Source of the DNA: Bacteroidota bacterium
GTDB lineage: Bacteria; Bacteroidota; Bacteroidia; NS11-12g; UBA955
NCBI GenBank assembly: GCA_016868785.1
Contig: VGFS01000008.1
Location: 1-64,000 of the forward strand
DNA length: 64,000 nucleotides
Direction: 5' to 3'
Shown here one piece after another: positions 25,984 to 34,818 of the stretch. How positions within the stretch are numbered: the first letter of the stretch is position 1; every line of letters starts with the position of its first letter. The translations under genes and the position numbers were made by a program. A model generated the notes under the pieces. The model did no database searches, had not been told where the DNA came from, and was given only the letters and a program-made list of their open reading frames with translations.

Positions 25984-28900
25984 TTAGCCCCCTGCGGCAA
26001 CATCATCGCCCTCTTCAGTCAAAGGCAACAATACCATTTGGTCTGTTGATTTGGCAAATCCACACCAGTAACAGCCCGCCGTTCCACAGCCGTTCATGAA
26101 CTCTAATGAATTGAGCTTGTCGTTGGCCTGCACAATCCAATGTTTGATTTTTTCATTGTCGGCATCGTCGAAGTGTAATTTTATCAAAGGAAAATCACCG
26201 TTTTCATCCTTTTCTACACAGTCGATCATAGCCATGTTGCAGTCCCAACTTTTTCCCGCTTGGTTGTTGGTCATCAACTGATAAACCCCCAACTGAAACC
26301 AATAGGGATTGGGTAGTTTGTCGGCCGTTCGCGGACCAGGGGCTGCTGCCTTTTTCTTGGAATTGTCTGGCTTGCCAGTTTTGTAATCAATCACCGTAGC
26401 ACGATTGCCATCGAAAACGATTTTGTCCAAAAAACCCGTGATGTGGATGCCTTCGATGACCGCGCTGATGCTTTTTTCGGTTAACACCACTTCGTATCTC
26501 CGGAATTCGTCGGATCGGGCGGCGTAATACAAGGGCAGCAAATCTTTTCCCTGTTGCATGCGCAGTTTGAATTGTTTTTCATTGAATCCATGTCGCTGAC
26601 GGTACATTTCGCGCTCAAAATGTTGAATAACTTCTTGTAAACTGAGCCACTTTTTTTCTTTGGTCCATGCGTCTACCCAGTGTTTCATAGCGGCGTGCAT
26701 GGCGGTTCCAAAGGCAGCGGCTGGCGAAGGGGCATCAGGAACCCTCACGACCCGGGTGAAATAGAATTTCAATCCACACTCTAGAATGCTATACAAGGTT
26801 GAAGGAGAGAATTTGAAGTTGTTAATTCTGTTCTTGACCCAGTCTATGCGATTTTCATCAAGCTTTGGCTTTGCGGTTCGTTTCAATAGCGCCTTCTGAA
26901 CATATAACAAGTGCGCGGTGTCTGGCGTATTCGGTGTCTCTGGTAAGGGCAAATTCAATTCAAACAAAAAACTGGATGGTTGTGTATCTGCAACTTTGGT
27001 GGGGGTGATTTTCTTCTGATTGTGGCTCAGATGTAACGACTTTTTGGCACGGGTGATGGCAACATAAAATAATCGCCTGCGCTCTTCGATATCTTCTTCG
27101 GTGCTTGTGTTGTTGGAAAGCTTAATTTCTTTCCCCTGTAATAACTTGGTGATGCTGAAAGGCATGCGACCGGCCTCGCTGTCTTCCCATTCCGGACGGT
27201 TGCAACGAACCACAAAGACATGATCGAATTCCAAGCCTTTGCTAGAATGTGCCGTAATAAATTGAACCCCTTCGGCAGTTCCAATGCGTTTTTCAAGGGG
27301 CACGGTTACTTTGTTGTTTTGCATTTTCTTCACGATGCCCAGAAATTCTGGGATTTTCATGAAGGGATTTTTTTCGCTCAAGCGAATGGCGAATTGCATG
27401 AACGTTTGCAAAACCTCCAAAGCCCATTCTTGGTCCTGCGATTTTAAAGCATAGGCCAGATAACCGCCTTCACTGTACATCCGTTGTATCAATTCGGGCA
27501 CCGTAATCCAACTAGTTTCTTTTAGCCAATTTTCAATGTTGTTCCAAAGTTCTCTCAAGGCAACAGTGGGCGGCGTAGAGAACATATCCGTCTGCTCCGG
27601 AGCCTGTAATTTTTCTCCGATGTGTTTTCTCCAAGAATAGGTCTCTCCCTGTAGGTTTGCGGTGCTACGCTGATGATAAATGTCTACCGAAAGTTGATTT
27701 ACCTCGAAACTGCTTAGGTCGTATAACGGACTCATCAGCAACTTATAAATGAGGTGCTCGCCGCTGTTGGCCAACTCCAATTCCAGCGACAAATATTCAA
27801 GCCAAGTGAGGAGGTGGAGTATGATGTTTTCGTTGAGGACGTCTGCCGAGCGATGAATCACAAACGGAATGTTCAACATCTCAAAGGCATCTGCCAGCGT
27901 AACCGCATGCTTGTTCAAGGGGTACAAAACGGCGATTTCATGGGGTTTCTCCTCTGCGGCGATCAATCGCTGAATTTCCTGACCAATACCAACCGCTTCG
28001 TGAAACTCATTCACAAACAGGCGAGCTGTGGGTTCGATGGCGGGGTAGGATCGATTCTCGCCGCTGGCCAAAAGCGTTTTGCTCAATCCCGGAATTTGGG
28101 CAATCAAACGTAGTTGATTGTTGTCCACCAAACTCTGTGCAGCATCCAATATGTGCTGGGTACTTCGATAGTTTTGTGTGAGGACAAAGGTTTTTAATCC
28201 CTCATCGTATCGCTTGGCGAAATCGAGCATGTTGCTCACTTTGGCTCCTTGGAAGGCGTATACGCTTTGATCGTCGTCGCCCACAACAAAGCAATTGGGT
28301 TCGTTGCCCCAATAAGAAATGAGTTGATGTAAAATGCGGTTCTGTAAACCACTGGTGTCCTGATATTCATCCACCAAAACATAGTGATATTGCTCTTGTT
28401 GATCGAGCAACAATTCGTCGTCCGTATCAAAAGCGTTAGCTACCCAATCCAACATGTCGGAGAATTCATATAGTCCTGCAGACGCTTTGGCTGATTTGTA
28501 TTGTTCGAAAAGATCCGCCGCCTCTTTGGCACGGGACCAGTTTTTCTTGTATTTGTCGTACTCGCCGGGTTTGATGTCGCCTGCTTTGTTTTCCCCGCGA
28601 TTGACTTTGAACACGGCGTTTGGGAACGCCAATTTAAACGCCTCGGGCTCAAGCAATCCATCGGCCCATGTGTGGAATTCATGGGCTGTGATGCCCTCAG
28701 ATTGCATCAATTCCCAAACCTTTGACAGGTCTCTGCGGGTTGATTGGGCATCTTCTTGATAGGTTTTTAGCAGGGAATTTGCCGGCAGCGACTCAATAAT
28801 GCCCTGAATTAGGTCAATTTTGTCTAATTCATCCATCACGCGGAGTTCCTTTCGGGCGAATTTTTCGGGACGTTCCTGGATGATTTTATTGCACAATCCG

Positions 28901-29175
28901 TGAAAGGTGTGAATCGGAATTTTAAACGCATCGGCCCCCATGAACTGACTCAAGCGCTTTTGCATGGCCGTGGCACCAGCTTCGGTGTAGGTGAGACACA
29001 GTATATTTTGGGGCTGCGAATCGGTTTTGGTGAGAATGTTGAGAATGCGCGTTGCCAAAATCTGCGTTTTTCCGGTGCCCGGACCGGCAATCACCATCAC
29101 CGGACCTTCGATGGCATTGACCGCATCTTGTTGTTGTTGATTGAGTTTGACGTAGAGATCTTGGAACGACTGCAT
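25984..29175 (-). CDS. UvrD/PcrA-type SF1 helicase fused to a RecB-like Fe-S nuclease
   Basis: 1063 residues. Helicase motifs: Q-motif LNQQQQDAVNAIEGP, Walker A GPGTGKT (31-37), LTYTEAGATAMQKRL (motif Ia), VDEYQDTSGLQN (motif II), VVGDDDQSVYAFQGA (motif III), QNYRS, and TAHSSKGLEFDHVFVV (motif V). From about 790 a PD-(D/E)XK domain follows with GFLDKIVFDG and VIDYKTGKP. Cys in ILECGLKFYF (about 810) and a C-terminal C-x4-C-x2-C (CGTAGCYWC) fit the 4Fe-4S staple of AddB/RecB-type nucleases. A likely repair or recombination nuclease. Tail-to-tail with rnc with no gap. Confidence 0.9.
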   Translation of the reverse strand: MQSFQDLYVKLNQQQQDAVNAIEGPVMVIAGPGTGKTQILATRILNILTKTDSQPQNILCLTYTEAGATAMQKRLSQFMGADAFKIPIHTFHGLCNKIIQERPEKFARKELRVMDELDKIDLIQGIIESLPANSLLKTYQEDAQSTRRDLSKVWELMQSEGITAHEFHTWADGLLEPEAFKLAFPNAVFKVNRGENKAGDIKPGEYDKYKKNWSRAKEAADLFEQYKSAKASAGLYEFSDMLDWVANAFDTDDELLLDQQEQYHYVLVDEYQDTSGLQNRILHQLISYWGNEPNCFVVGDDDQSVYAFQGAKVSNMLDFAKRYDEGLKTFVLTQNYRSTQHILDAAQSLVDNNQLRLIAQIPGLSKTLLASGENRSYPAIEPTARLFVNEFHEAVGIGQEIQRLIAAEEKPHEIAVLYPLNKHAVTLADAFEMLNIPFVIHRSADVLNENIILHLLTWLEYLSLELELANSGEHLIYKLLMSPLYDLSSFEVNQLSVDIYHQRSTANLQGETYSWRKHIGEKLQAPEQTDMFSTPPTVALRELWNNIENWLKETSWITVPELIQRMYSEGGYLAYALKSQDQEWALEVLQTFMQFAIRLSEKNPFMKIPEFLGIVKKMQNNKVTVPLEKRIGTAEGVQFITAHSSKGLEFDHVFVVRCNRPEWEDSEAGRMPFSITKLLQGKEIKLSNNTSTEEDIEERRRLFYVAITRAKKSLHLSHNQKKITPTKVADTQPSSFLFELNLPLPETPNTPDTAHLLYVQKALLKRTAKPKLDENRIDWVKNRINNFKFSPSTLYSILECGLKFYFTRVVRVPDAPSPAAAFGTAMHAAMKHWVDAWTKEKKWLSLQEVIQHFEREMYRQRHGFNEKQFKLRMQQGKDLLPLYYAARSDEFRRYEVVLTEKSISAVIEGIHITGFLDKIVFDGNRATVIDYKTGKPDNSKKKAAAPGPRTADKLPNPYWFQLGVYQLMTNNQAGKSWDCNMAMIDCVEKDENGDFPLIKLHFDDADNEKIKHWIVQANDKLNSLEFMNGCGTAGCYWCGFAKSTDQMVLLPLTEEGDDVAAGG

Positions 29176-29207
29176 ATTTGCAATATAGCCATTATCTTCG
29201 CATTTTT

Positions 29208-29738
29208 ATGAGCCAAACGAAACAAGAATACAACGCCGTTTTAAGTGCCTGTAGCGAGGTTTTTATCAAGAAAAACGATGATTACGGTACCTCTTGGCGA
29301 TTGTTTCGCCCTTCTAGTCTCACCGATCAAATTTATATCAAAGCACAACGCATTCGTAACATCGAGGAGTCGGGAGAAAATGCGGTGGGCGATGACATTC
29401 GCGGCGAATTCATGGGCATCGTCAATTATAGCTTAATTGCGCTCATTCAATTGCATTACATTCAATTGCAAAAAGACCCATCGGATATCAGTGAAATTGC
29501 AGGGGTGTACGATATGTGGGCTGAAAAAACGCGCGATCTGATGTTGTTGAAGAATACCGATTACAGCGAAGTGTGGCGAGATATGCGAATTAGCAGTTTT
29601 ACCGATATGATTTTGGTGAAAATTGCTCGCATCAAACAAATTGAAGACAACCAAGGCAAAACATCGGTTAGTGAAGGGGCTGACGCCAACTACCAAGACA
29701 TCATCAACTACGCGATTTTTGCGTTGATTAGAATGTAA
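29208..29738 (+). CDS. DUF1599 (nucleotide modification-associated domain 1) protein
   Basis: 176 residues from the ATG at 29208 (MSQTKQEYNAVL). Contains two similar halves: FIKKNDDYGTSWRLFRPSSL with DQIYIKAQRIRNIEE, and LLKNTDYSEVWRDMRISSF with DMILVKIARIKQIED. This internal duplication is typical of DUF1599, whose single-domain relatives occur near nucleotide-modifying enzymes in phages. Cytoplasmic; biochemical role unproven. In Bacteroides I recall DUF1599, a DoxX-like protein and tpiA adjacent; here the DoxX-like gene follows but tpiA does not. Confidence 0.85.
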   Translation: MSQTKQEYNAVLSACSEVFIKKNDDYGTSWRLFRPSSLTDQIYIKAQRIRNIEESGENAVGDDIRGEFMGIVNYSLIALIQLHYIQLQKDPSDISEIAGVYDMWAEKTRDLMLLKNTDYSEVWRDMRISSFTDMILVKIARIKQIEDNQGKTSVSEGADANYQDIINYAIFALIRM

Positions 29739-29839
29739 GGCTCCGTTTGTCGCAATTTATCGCAAAAATTTTCGTCCCAACAGGGTACATTTTGCATTCA
29801 TAGTATGGTTGCAGTATCTTGCAAAGACGAAAATCGCCC

Positions 29840-31519
29840 ATGAGAATTCCATACTTAATTGCCAGATTTTTGACCGGGGCCTTGTTTGTGTTTTCCGGTA
29901 TTGTAAAGCTCAACGATCCCAGCGGTTTTGGGATCAAACTCAATGAGTATTTCGATGTGTTTGCCCAAGATTTGGCCACGCCCCAAGATTCTATGCGACT
30001 TGTGGTGTATGGTGGGGGCCAGAAGCTGATCGATCAAAAAACCGTGCTATACAGTTTTGATACCGAGAAAGAGATGGTGTTGGAGGCCCGCGGTGTAGAA
30101 GAGGAAGGTGATTCAGGGTCCACGTTGAGAAAGATCAACTTGCGATGCTATTGGGGTGGATCATCCGTTGCGGAAACAACCCTTGATGTAAAATTACCGC
30201 AGTCAGAATCGTTGGGTTTTGAATTTATGGCGTTAACGCCAGGATTGGAATTGCTGCCGCCATCGAACCTACCCAATGAACCCCAAACGGGTGGACATTT
30301 AACGTTCCCAGCTGCGGTGGAGGATATGATAGAGGGCGTCGATGGGACTGGAGATTGGTCCGATATCTCCGTTTCAGAGAGTCTTTCGTTGAATGTGTCG
30401 GCCTATGCCAAACCCAACGGCGTACTGTTCGATTTTTTCAAATGGTTTAAGAATTACAGTTTGTATTTGAGCGTGTTTTTCTGCGCACTTGAGGTTTTGT
30501 TGGGCTTGGCGATGTTGATTGGCTGGAACATTCGTTTAACAATTGGCATCACGGCCGCTCTGATTGTTTTCTTCACCTTCCTCACCGGGTACAGTGCCTA
30601 CTTCAACAAAGTCACCGATTGTGGTTGTTTTGGGGATTTTCTCAAATTGAAACCCTGGCATTCTTTCTACAAAGATTTGATTTTGTTGGGTTTGGTATCG
30701 GTAATGATGCTGGGCATGAAGCACAATGTGCCTTGGTTTTCGAAACCCTTTGGCGTGAAATTGATGGGCGTTTTTACCGTGTTAACGGTTTGGTTTGGGG
30801 TGTATTGTTACTTGTATTTGCCTGTATGGGATTTTCTGCCTTACAAAGTGGGGAATAACATTTTGACCATCATGACAGAGGTGCCTAAAGGACAGCGGGC
30901 ATCAGACAGCATAGAAATAACATGGGTTTTGTACAAGCCCAAAGCCAATGGGGGCATCGATTCCATTACCTGTACTGCGGCTGAATTCTCCAAGAAAATG
31001 GAGGAGGGGTATCAATATGATGATCAAAAATCTCAGCGCAGAAAGTTGGTCATTGAGGGTTACAAGTCGCCCATTCACGATTTTGCCATCAACGACGATG
31101 CCACAGGGGCCGATATGAAAGATTCTTTCCTGCGGACCTCTGCGTTTCAATTGGCTTATGTGATACCGTATCTCGAAACTGCGAATTTGTCGGAATTGAC
31201 GCAATTACAAGCAATCCTTGCATGGGCCAAAAAGAAGGGAGTTAGGGTATATGGATTGAGCGCCGTTTCTCAAGAGCCAGCGACAGAATTTCTTCAGAAG
31301 CACAACTTGCCCATGAAAATGTACTCAGCGGATCAGAAAATGCTCATAACAATGGCGAGGTATAATCCCACCTTGTATTTGATGAAAGGGCCGGTGGTTT
31401 TGGGTAAATGGAGTGGGGTAGATTTGCCATCGCCGAATCGACTCGATAAACTCAGGAAAAAGGTGCTGGGTAAAAAAACTGGACTTGCCAAGGTGCTGTC
31501 GGGCCTCAAGAAATCATGA
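29840..31519 (+). CDS. BT_3928/DoxX-like membrane protein with a large insert and thioredoxin-like C-terminus
   Basis: 559 residues from the ATG at 29840; the family is usually nearer 370 by memory. First membrane helix at 4-24 with the DoxX-type GALFVFSGIVKLNDP, then an unusual soluble segment of about 150 residues (46-198) rich in D, E, S and G, then three further helices (205-300) with the conserved CGCFGDF (261-267), another helix near 320, and a periplasmic C-terminal domain (about 355-559) with a thioredoxin-like pattern (VYGLSAVSQEPATEFLQKH, NPTLYLMKG). Possibly a redox or electron-transfer membrane protein. Overlaps the next permease gene by 4 nt (ATGA). Confidence 0.75.
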   Translation: MRIPYLIARFLTGALFVFSGIVKLNDPSGFGIKLNEYFDVFAQDLATPQDSMRLVVYGGGQKLIDQKTVLYSFDTEKEMVLEARGVEEEGDSGSTLRKINLRCYWGGSSVAETTLDVKLPQSESLGFEFMALTPGLELLPPSNLPNEPQTGGHLTFPAAVEDMIEGVDGTGDWSDISVSESLSLNVSAYAKPNGVLFDFFKWFKNYSLYLSVFFCALEVLLGLAMLIGWNIRLTIGITAALIVFFTFLTGYSAYFNKVTDCGCFGDFLKLKPWHSFYKDLILLGLVSVMMLGMKHNVPWFSKPFGVKLMGVFTVLTVWFGVYCYLYLPVWDFLPYKVGNNILTIMTEVPKGQRASDSIEITWVLYKPKANGGIDSITCTAAEFSKKMEEGYQYDDQKSQRRKLVIEGYKSPIHDFAINDDATGADMKDSFLRTSAFQLAYVIPYLETANLSELTQLQAILAWAKKKGVRVYGLSAVSQEPATEFLQKHNLPMKMYSADQKMLITMARYNPTLYLMKGPVVLGKWSGVDLPSPNRLDKLRKKVLGKKTGLAKVLSGLKKS

Positions 31520-32565
31520 AGCCGTTGCTGAAAAAGTCGGGGTTTTTACTGTCGGTGTTGCTCGGGTTGGTGTTGTTTATTTTTATTCTGTTCCAGGCCT
31601 TACCCAATGCCGAGGAGATGCTTACTTCCCAGCGGGCCGATGCCAAAACCAAGCAGGCGATTGTGGCGGAGTTGGGGTTGGATCAACCTGTTCATTTGCA
31701 GGCCTTATATTATTTAAACGATTTGTCTCCGATTGCTTGTTATGACACTGCCTCTGCAAAACGTCGCTACCTCACCGGATTTGCTATTAGGTCGGGTTCC
31801 ATGGAATGGTGGTTGAAATTGCCGTATTTGAGAATATCATTTCAAACCAAGCAACCAGTGGGAGGGATGCTGTTTCAGGCGTTTGTTGGCACAATGATAT
31901 TGGCTCTCGCGGCGATGTTGATTGCTTTGGCGGTGGGTATTCCTTTGGGGGTGATGGCCGCAATGAAACAAGGAAAATGGGTTGATCACTTGATTGTAGG
32001 TCTTTCGGCGATTGGGATTTCCATGCCCAGTTTTTTCTCGGCGATGTTATTTTCTTGGTTGTTTGGATTTGTATGGCATGCTTACACGAATTTGCCCATG
32101 ACGGGAAGCTTGTGGGAGGTGGATGCCTTGGGTGAACATAAAATATGGGTTTGGTGTAATATGATATTGCCGGCACTGGCTTTGGGGATCCGACCCCTGG
32201 CGGTCTTCGTCCAACTCACAAGAAATACCATGGTGGAGATGCTTGCCCAAGATTTTGTACGCACAGCCAAAGCAAAAGGGTTGTCTCAATGGCAGGCAAC
32301 ATTCAAGCACGCATTGCCCAATGCGTTAAATCCGCTGATCACCAGTGTTGGCGGGTGGTTTAGCAGTTTATTGGCGGGGTCGTTTTTTACAGAATACATT
32401 TTTCAGTGGCGGGGATTGGGGAAGGTTACCATTGAAGCATTGCAACAATCCGATTTTCCGGTGGTCATGGGCGCAGTTTTATTCACAGCTTGTGTGTTTT
32501 TCATTTTGCACACATTAACGGAATGGTTGTATGTTTGGATAGATCCTCGTGTACGTTATGAATAA
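31516..32565 (+). CDS. ABC transporter permease, DppB/OppB family
   Basis: 349 residues and six membrane helices. An N-terminal helix is followed by LGLDQPVHLQALYYL (typical of oligopeptide/nickel permeases) and a periplasmic loop. The inner-membrane permease domain carries the EAA loop DFVRTAKAKGLSQWQATFKH, with PNALNPLITSVG after it. Would import peptides or a similar substrate with a partner permease, ATPases and a binding protein, but none is adjacent. Translationally coupled to the DoxX-like gene (ATGA overlap) and overlapping aroK by 8 nt. Confidence 0.88.
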   Translation: MKPLLKKSGFLLSVLLGLVLFIFILFQALPNAEEMLTSQRADAKTKQAIVAELGLDQPVHLQALYYLNDLSPIACYDTASAKRRYLTGFAIRSGSMEWWLKLPYLRISFQTKQPVGGMLFQAFVGTMILALAAMLIALAVGIPLGVMAAMKQGKWVDHLIVGLSAIGISMPSFFSAMLFSWLFGFVWHAYTNLPMTGSLWEVDALGEHKIWVWCNMILPALALGIRPLAVFVQLTRNTMVEMLAQDFVRTAKAKGLSQWQATFKHALPNALNPLITSVGGWFSSLLAGSFFTEYIFQWRGLGKVTIEALQQSDFPVVMGAVLFTACVFFILHTLTEWLYVWIDPRVRYE

Positions 32566-33070
32566 ACTCTATCTCGTTGGTTTGCCAGCATCCGGAAAAA
32601 CAACCACTGCGCAGTGGCTTGCCCAAAAGTTGGGCTGGACCTTTTTGGATTTGGATGCGTTGATCGAGGCGAAAATGAGCATGGGCATCGCTGAGATTTT
32701 TGTGTCGATGGGAGAGGATGCTTTTCGTGAAATTGAAGCCAAATGCCTGCGCGAAACGGCGGGAATGTCCAACGTTGTTGTGGGCTGTGGCGGAGGTACC
32801 GCTGCTTTTCATCACAACATGGATTGGATGAAATCACAAGGTCTTACGGTGTTTTTGAATACTTCCGTGGATGTTTTGGTGCATCGCATTGCTGAAAAAG
32901 CGTCGCAACGTCCTATGTTTTCGGGCTGTGGACGACAAGAAATCTTGTCAAAACTCACGGAAATCGCCGAAAAACGCCATATTTACTATAGTTCTGCCAA
33001 AATAATTTGGAACAAAAGCGAACCAAGCGATTTTCTTTATCGCGCTGTAAATCAATTAGTTAGCGTTTAA
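32558..33070 (+). CDS. aroK: Shikimate kinase
   Basis: 170 residues from the ATG at 32558 (MNKLYLVGLPASGKTTTAQW); the upstream GTG adds three residues. Phosphorylates shikimate at O3 on the way to chorismate. Walker A GLPASGKT (8-15), FLDLDALIEAKM (Asp of the shikimate site), FREIEAKCLRE and GCGGGTA (the family GGG loop), and RPMF (lid region). Overlaps the permease by 8 nt. Confidence 0.94.
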   Translation: MNKLYLVGLPASGKTTTAQWLAQKLGWTFLDLDALIEAKMSMGIAEIFVSMGEDAFREIEAKCLRETAGMSNVVVGCGGGTAAFHHNMDWMKSQGLTVFLNTSVDVLVHRIAEKASQRPMFSGCGRQEILSKLTEIAEKRHIYYSSAKIIWNKSEPSDFLYRAVNQLVSV

Positions 33071-33140
33071 GGCGCTCCGTTTTTTTACAAATTGTTAATT
33101 TCTCGTGTAAAAGTTCATGAGGCCAATGGAAATGCAGTAC

Positions 33141-33170
33141 TTGACAAACTGAATCCCTTGTTTACTTTTG
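33141..33170 (+). promoter_or_regulatory. Promoter of the HU gene (TTG, 19 nt, TACTTTTG)
   Basis: TTG at 33141-33143, exactly 19 nt, then TACTTTTG at 33163-33170: a perfect match to the Bacteroidota sigma-A consensus. It leaves a leader of roughly 23 nt before the ATG at 33200. Confidence 0.8.
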
Positions 33171-33199
33171 GAACACTAACAAAAACTAAATTTATAATC

Positions 33200-33469
33200 A
33201 TGAACAAATCAGATTTAATTGGAAGAATCGCTAGCGATGCTGGCATTACCAAAGCTCAAGCTGCTTCTGCATTGAACAGCTTCACCACCGCTACTGCTGA
33301 GGCCTTGAAAAAAGGTGACAAAGTGATTTTGGTAGGTTTCGGAACTTTCTCAGTTAGCGCGCGTAATGCACGTACTGGCCGTAACCCACAAACCGGTGCT
33401 GTAATCAAAATTGCTGCTAAGAAAGTAGCAAAATTCAAAGCAGGTGCTGAATTGAACGCTGGTATCTAA
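33200..33469 (+). CDS. HU family DNA-binding protein
   Basis: 89 residues from the ATG at 33200 (MNKSDLIGRIASDAGITKAQ); the frame is open upstream but not conserved. HU bends DNA as a dimer. VGFGTFSVSARNARTGRNPQ is the beta-arm signature and IKIAAKKVAKFKAGAEL the C-terminal helix. Strong promoter and terminator on either side suggest high expression as a single gene. Confidence 0.97.
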   Translation: MNKSDLIGRIASDAGITKAQAASALNSFTTATAEALKKGDKVILVGFGTFSVSARNARTGRNPQTGAVIKIAAKKVAKFKAGAELNAGI

Positions 33470-33491
33470 TACTACTTTCAACAAACCTTTG

Positions 33492-33518
33492 AAAACCCCG
33501 CCTTTGCGGGGTTTTTTT
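33492..33518 (+). terminator. Intrinsic terminator of the HU gene
   Basis: AACCCCGC (33494-33501), loop CTTT, GCGGGGTT, then a T tract to 33518. It begins about 22 nt after the HU stop. Confidence 0.95.
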
Positions 33519-33537
33519 ATGTCCATCCAATGTTGCC

Positions 33538-33545
33538 TACCTTTG
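33538..33545 (+). promoter_or_regulatory. -7 element of the class III aminotransferase gene (TACCTTTG)
   Basis: TACCTTTG ends 4 nt before the ATG at 33550, just downstream of the HU terminator. No TTG -33 (the position holds the T tract of the terminator). Predicts a leaderless transcript. Confidence 0.5.
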
Positions 33546-33549
33546 TGGC

Positions 33550-34740
33550 ATGCATTCTTTTGCCCGACAGACGTTTCTTGAAAACATGGCACAAACCAGC
33601 CCAAATCCCTTGGCGTTGCATGTGGTTCGTGCGGAGGGTAATTATCTGTTCGATGTAGACGGTAACAAATACCTCGATCTCATTGCCGGTATTTCAGTTT
33701 GTAACATTGGCCATCAGCATCCCGCCGTGGTGCAGGCTGTGCAGGCCCAAGCCGCTGAATTTATGCATGTAATGGTGTATGGCGAAACAGTGCAAACACC
33801 GCAATCAAACTATGCCAAGCAATTGGTTCAATGTTTACCAGAAAATTTGAACTGTTGCTATTTCGTAAATTCTGGTGCAGAAGCCATCGATGGCGCCATG
33901 AAGTTGACCAAACGCGTGACCGGTAAAACACAGTTTGTGGCCCTCACGGATGCCTATCACGGCAGTACTCAAGGTCCATTAAGCCTGATGAGTAATGACT
34001 ACTACAGTCAAGCCTACAGGCCGCTGTTGCCATCTGTTCATTTTGTCAATCAAAACGATTTAAGTGCCATCGATAGTATTCCTTGGTCAGAAATAGCCGG
34101 AGTAGTGGTAGAAATCGTGCAGGCCGAACGCGGAGATCAATTGTCGTCAAGAGAATTTTTGCAGGCACTCCGACGAAAGTGCGATCAGCATTGCTGTTTG
34201 TTAATTTTTGATGAAATCCAAACCGGGTTTGGCAGAACAGGCACTCTTTTCGCTTTTGAGCAGGTGGGAATTGTTCCTGATGTCTTGGTATTGGGGAAAG
34301 CCCTGGGTGGCGGAATGCCCATGGGCGCTTTCATCGCCGATCGTGCTTTGATGTCGACCTTGTCTAATCAACCCATTCTCGGCCATATCACAACCTTCGG
34401 CGGTCATCCAGTGGTAGCCGCAGCTGGCGCTGCGGCACTCAATGTGCTGCAATCAGAGGATTTAATCTCTGCGGTGTTTGACAAAGAAAAGTTGTTTCGT
34501 CAATGTCTGAAGCACCCCAAAATTCTGGCCATACACGGACGTGGATTGATGTTGGCAGTACAACTAGCGGATTTTGATTCTGTGCAACTTTGTATTCAAA
34601 AAATGTTAGACAAAGGATTGTTTTCAGATTGGTTCCTGTTTGCCCCCAATTGCCTGCGAATTTCGCCACCGCTCACCATCTCCAACCAGGAGATAGAATC
34701 TGCCTGCCGAAGAATCTTGTCTGCCCTAAAAGAAAATTGA
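33550..34740 (+). CDS. Class III PLP aminotransferase (acetylornithine/ornithine aminotransferase-like)
   Basis: 396 residues. Class III features: YLDLIAGISVCNIGHQHP, CYFVNSGAEAIDGAMKLTKR, YHGSTQGPLSL, LIFDEIQTGFGRTG (Asp/Gln for PLP) and VLGKALGGGMPMGA with the PLP Lys near 241. Distinguishing acetylornithine, ornithine, 4-aminobutyrate or an unknown omega-amine substrate is not possible from sequence. A second ATG at 33586 is possible, but the upstream -7 element and conserved residues favour 33550. Single gene between terminator and lipoprotein. Confidence 0.9.
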   Translation: MHSFARQTFLENMAQTSPNPLALHVVRAEGNYLFDVDGNKYLDLIAGISVCNIGHQHPAVVQAVQAQAAEFMHVMVYGETVQTPQSNYAKQLVQCLPENLNCCYFVNSGAEAIDGAMKLTKRVTGKTQFVALTDAYHGSTQGPLSLMSNDYYSQAYRPLLPSVHFVNQNDLSAIDSIPWSEIAGVVVEIVQAERGDQLSSREFLQALRRKCDQHCCLLIFDEIQTGFGRTGTLFAFEQVGIVPDVLVLGKALGGGMPMGAFIADRALMSTLSNQPILGHITTFGGHPVVAAAGAAALNVLQSEDLISAVFDKEKLFRQCLKHPKILAIHGRGLMLAVQLADFDSVQLCIQKMLDKGLFSDWFLFAPNCLRISPPLTISNQEIESACRRILSALKEN

Positions 34741-34763
34741 ACTTTTTTGGGGGTGAAAGGCAC

Positions 34764-34771
34764 TATATTTG
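34764..34771 (+). promoter_or_regulatory. -7 element upstream of the lipoprotein gene (TATATTTG)
   Basis: TATATTTG fits the -7 consensus, 47 nt before the ATG at 34819. A TTG occurs at 34747 but at only 14 nt spacing. Confidence 0.45.
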
Positions 34772-34818
34772 TTGATAAGTTGTTGTTTTTGCGAAAATTG
34801 CAACAAAAAACCAAGCGC

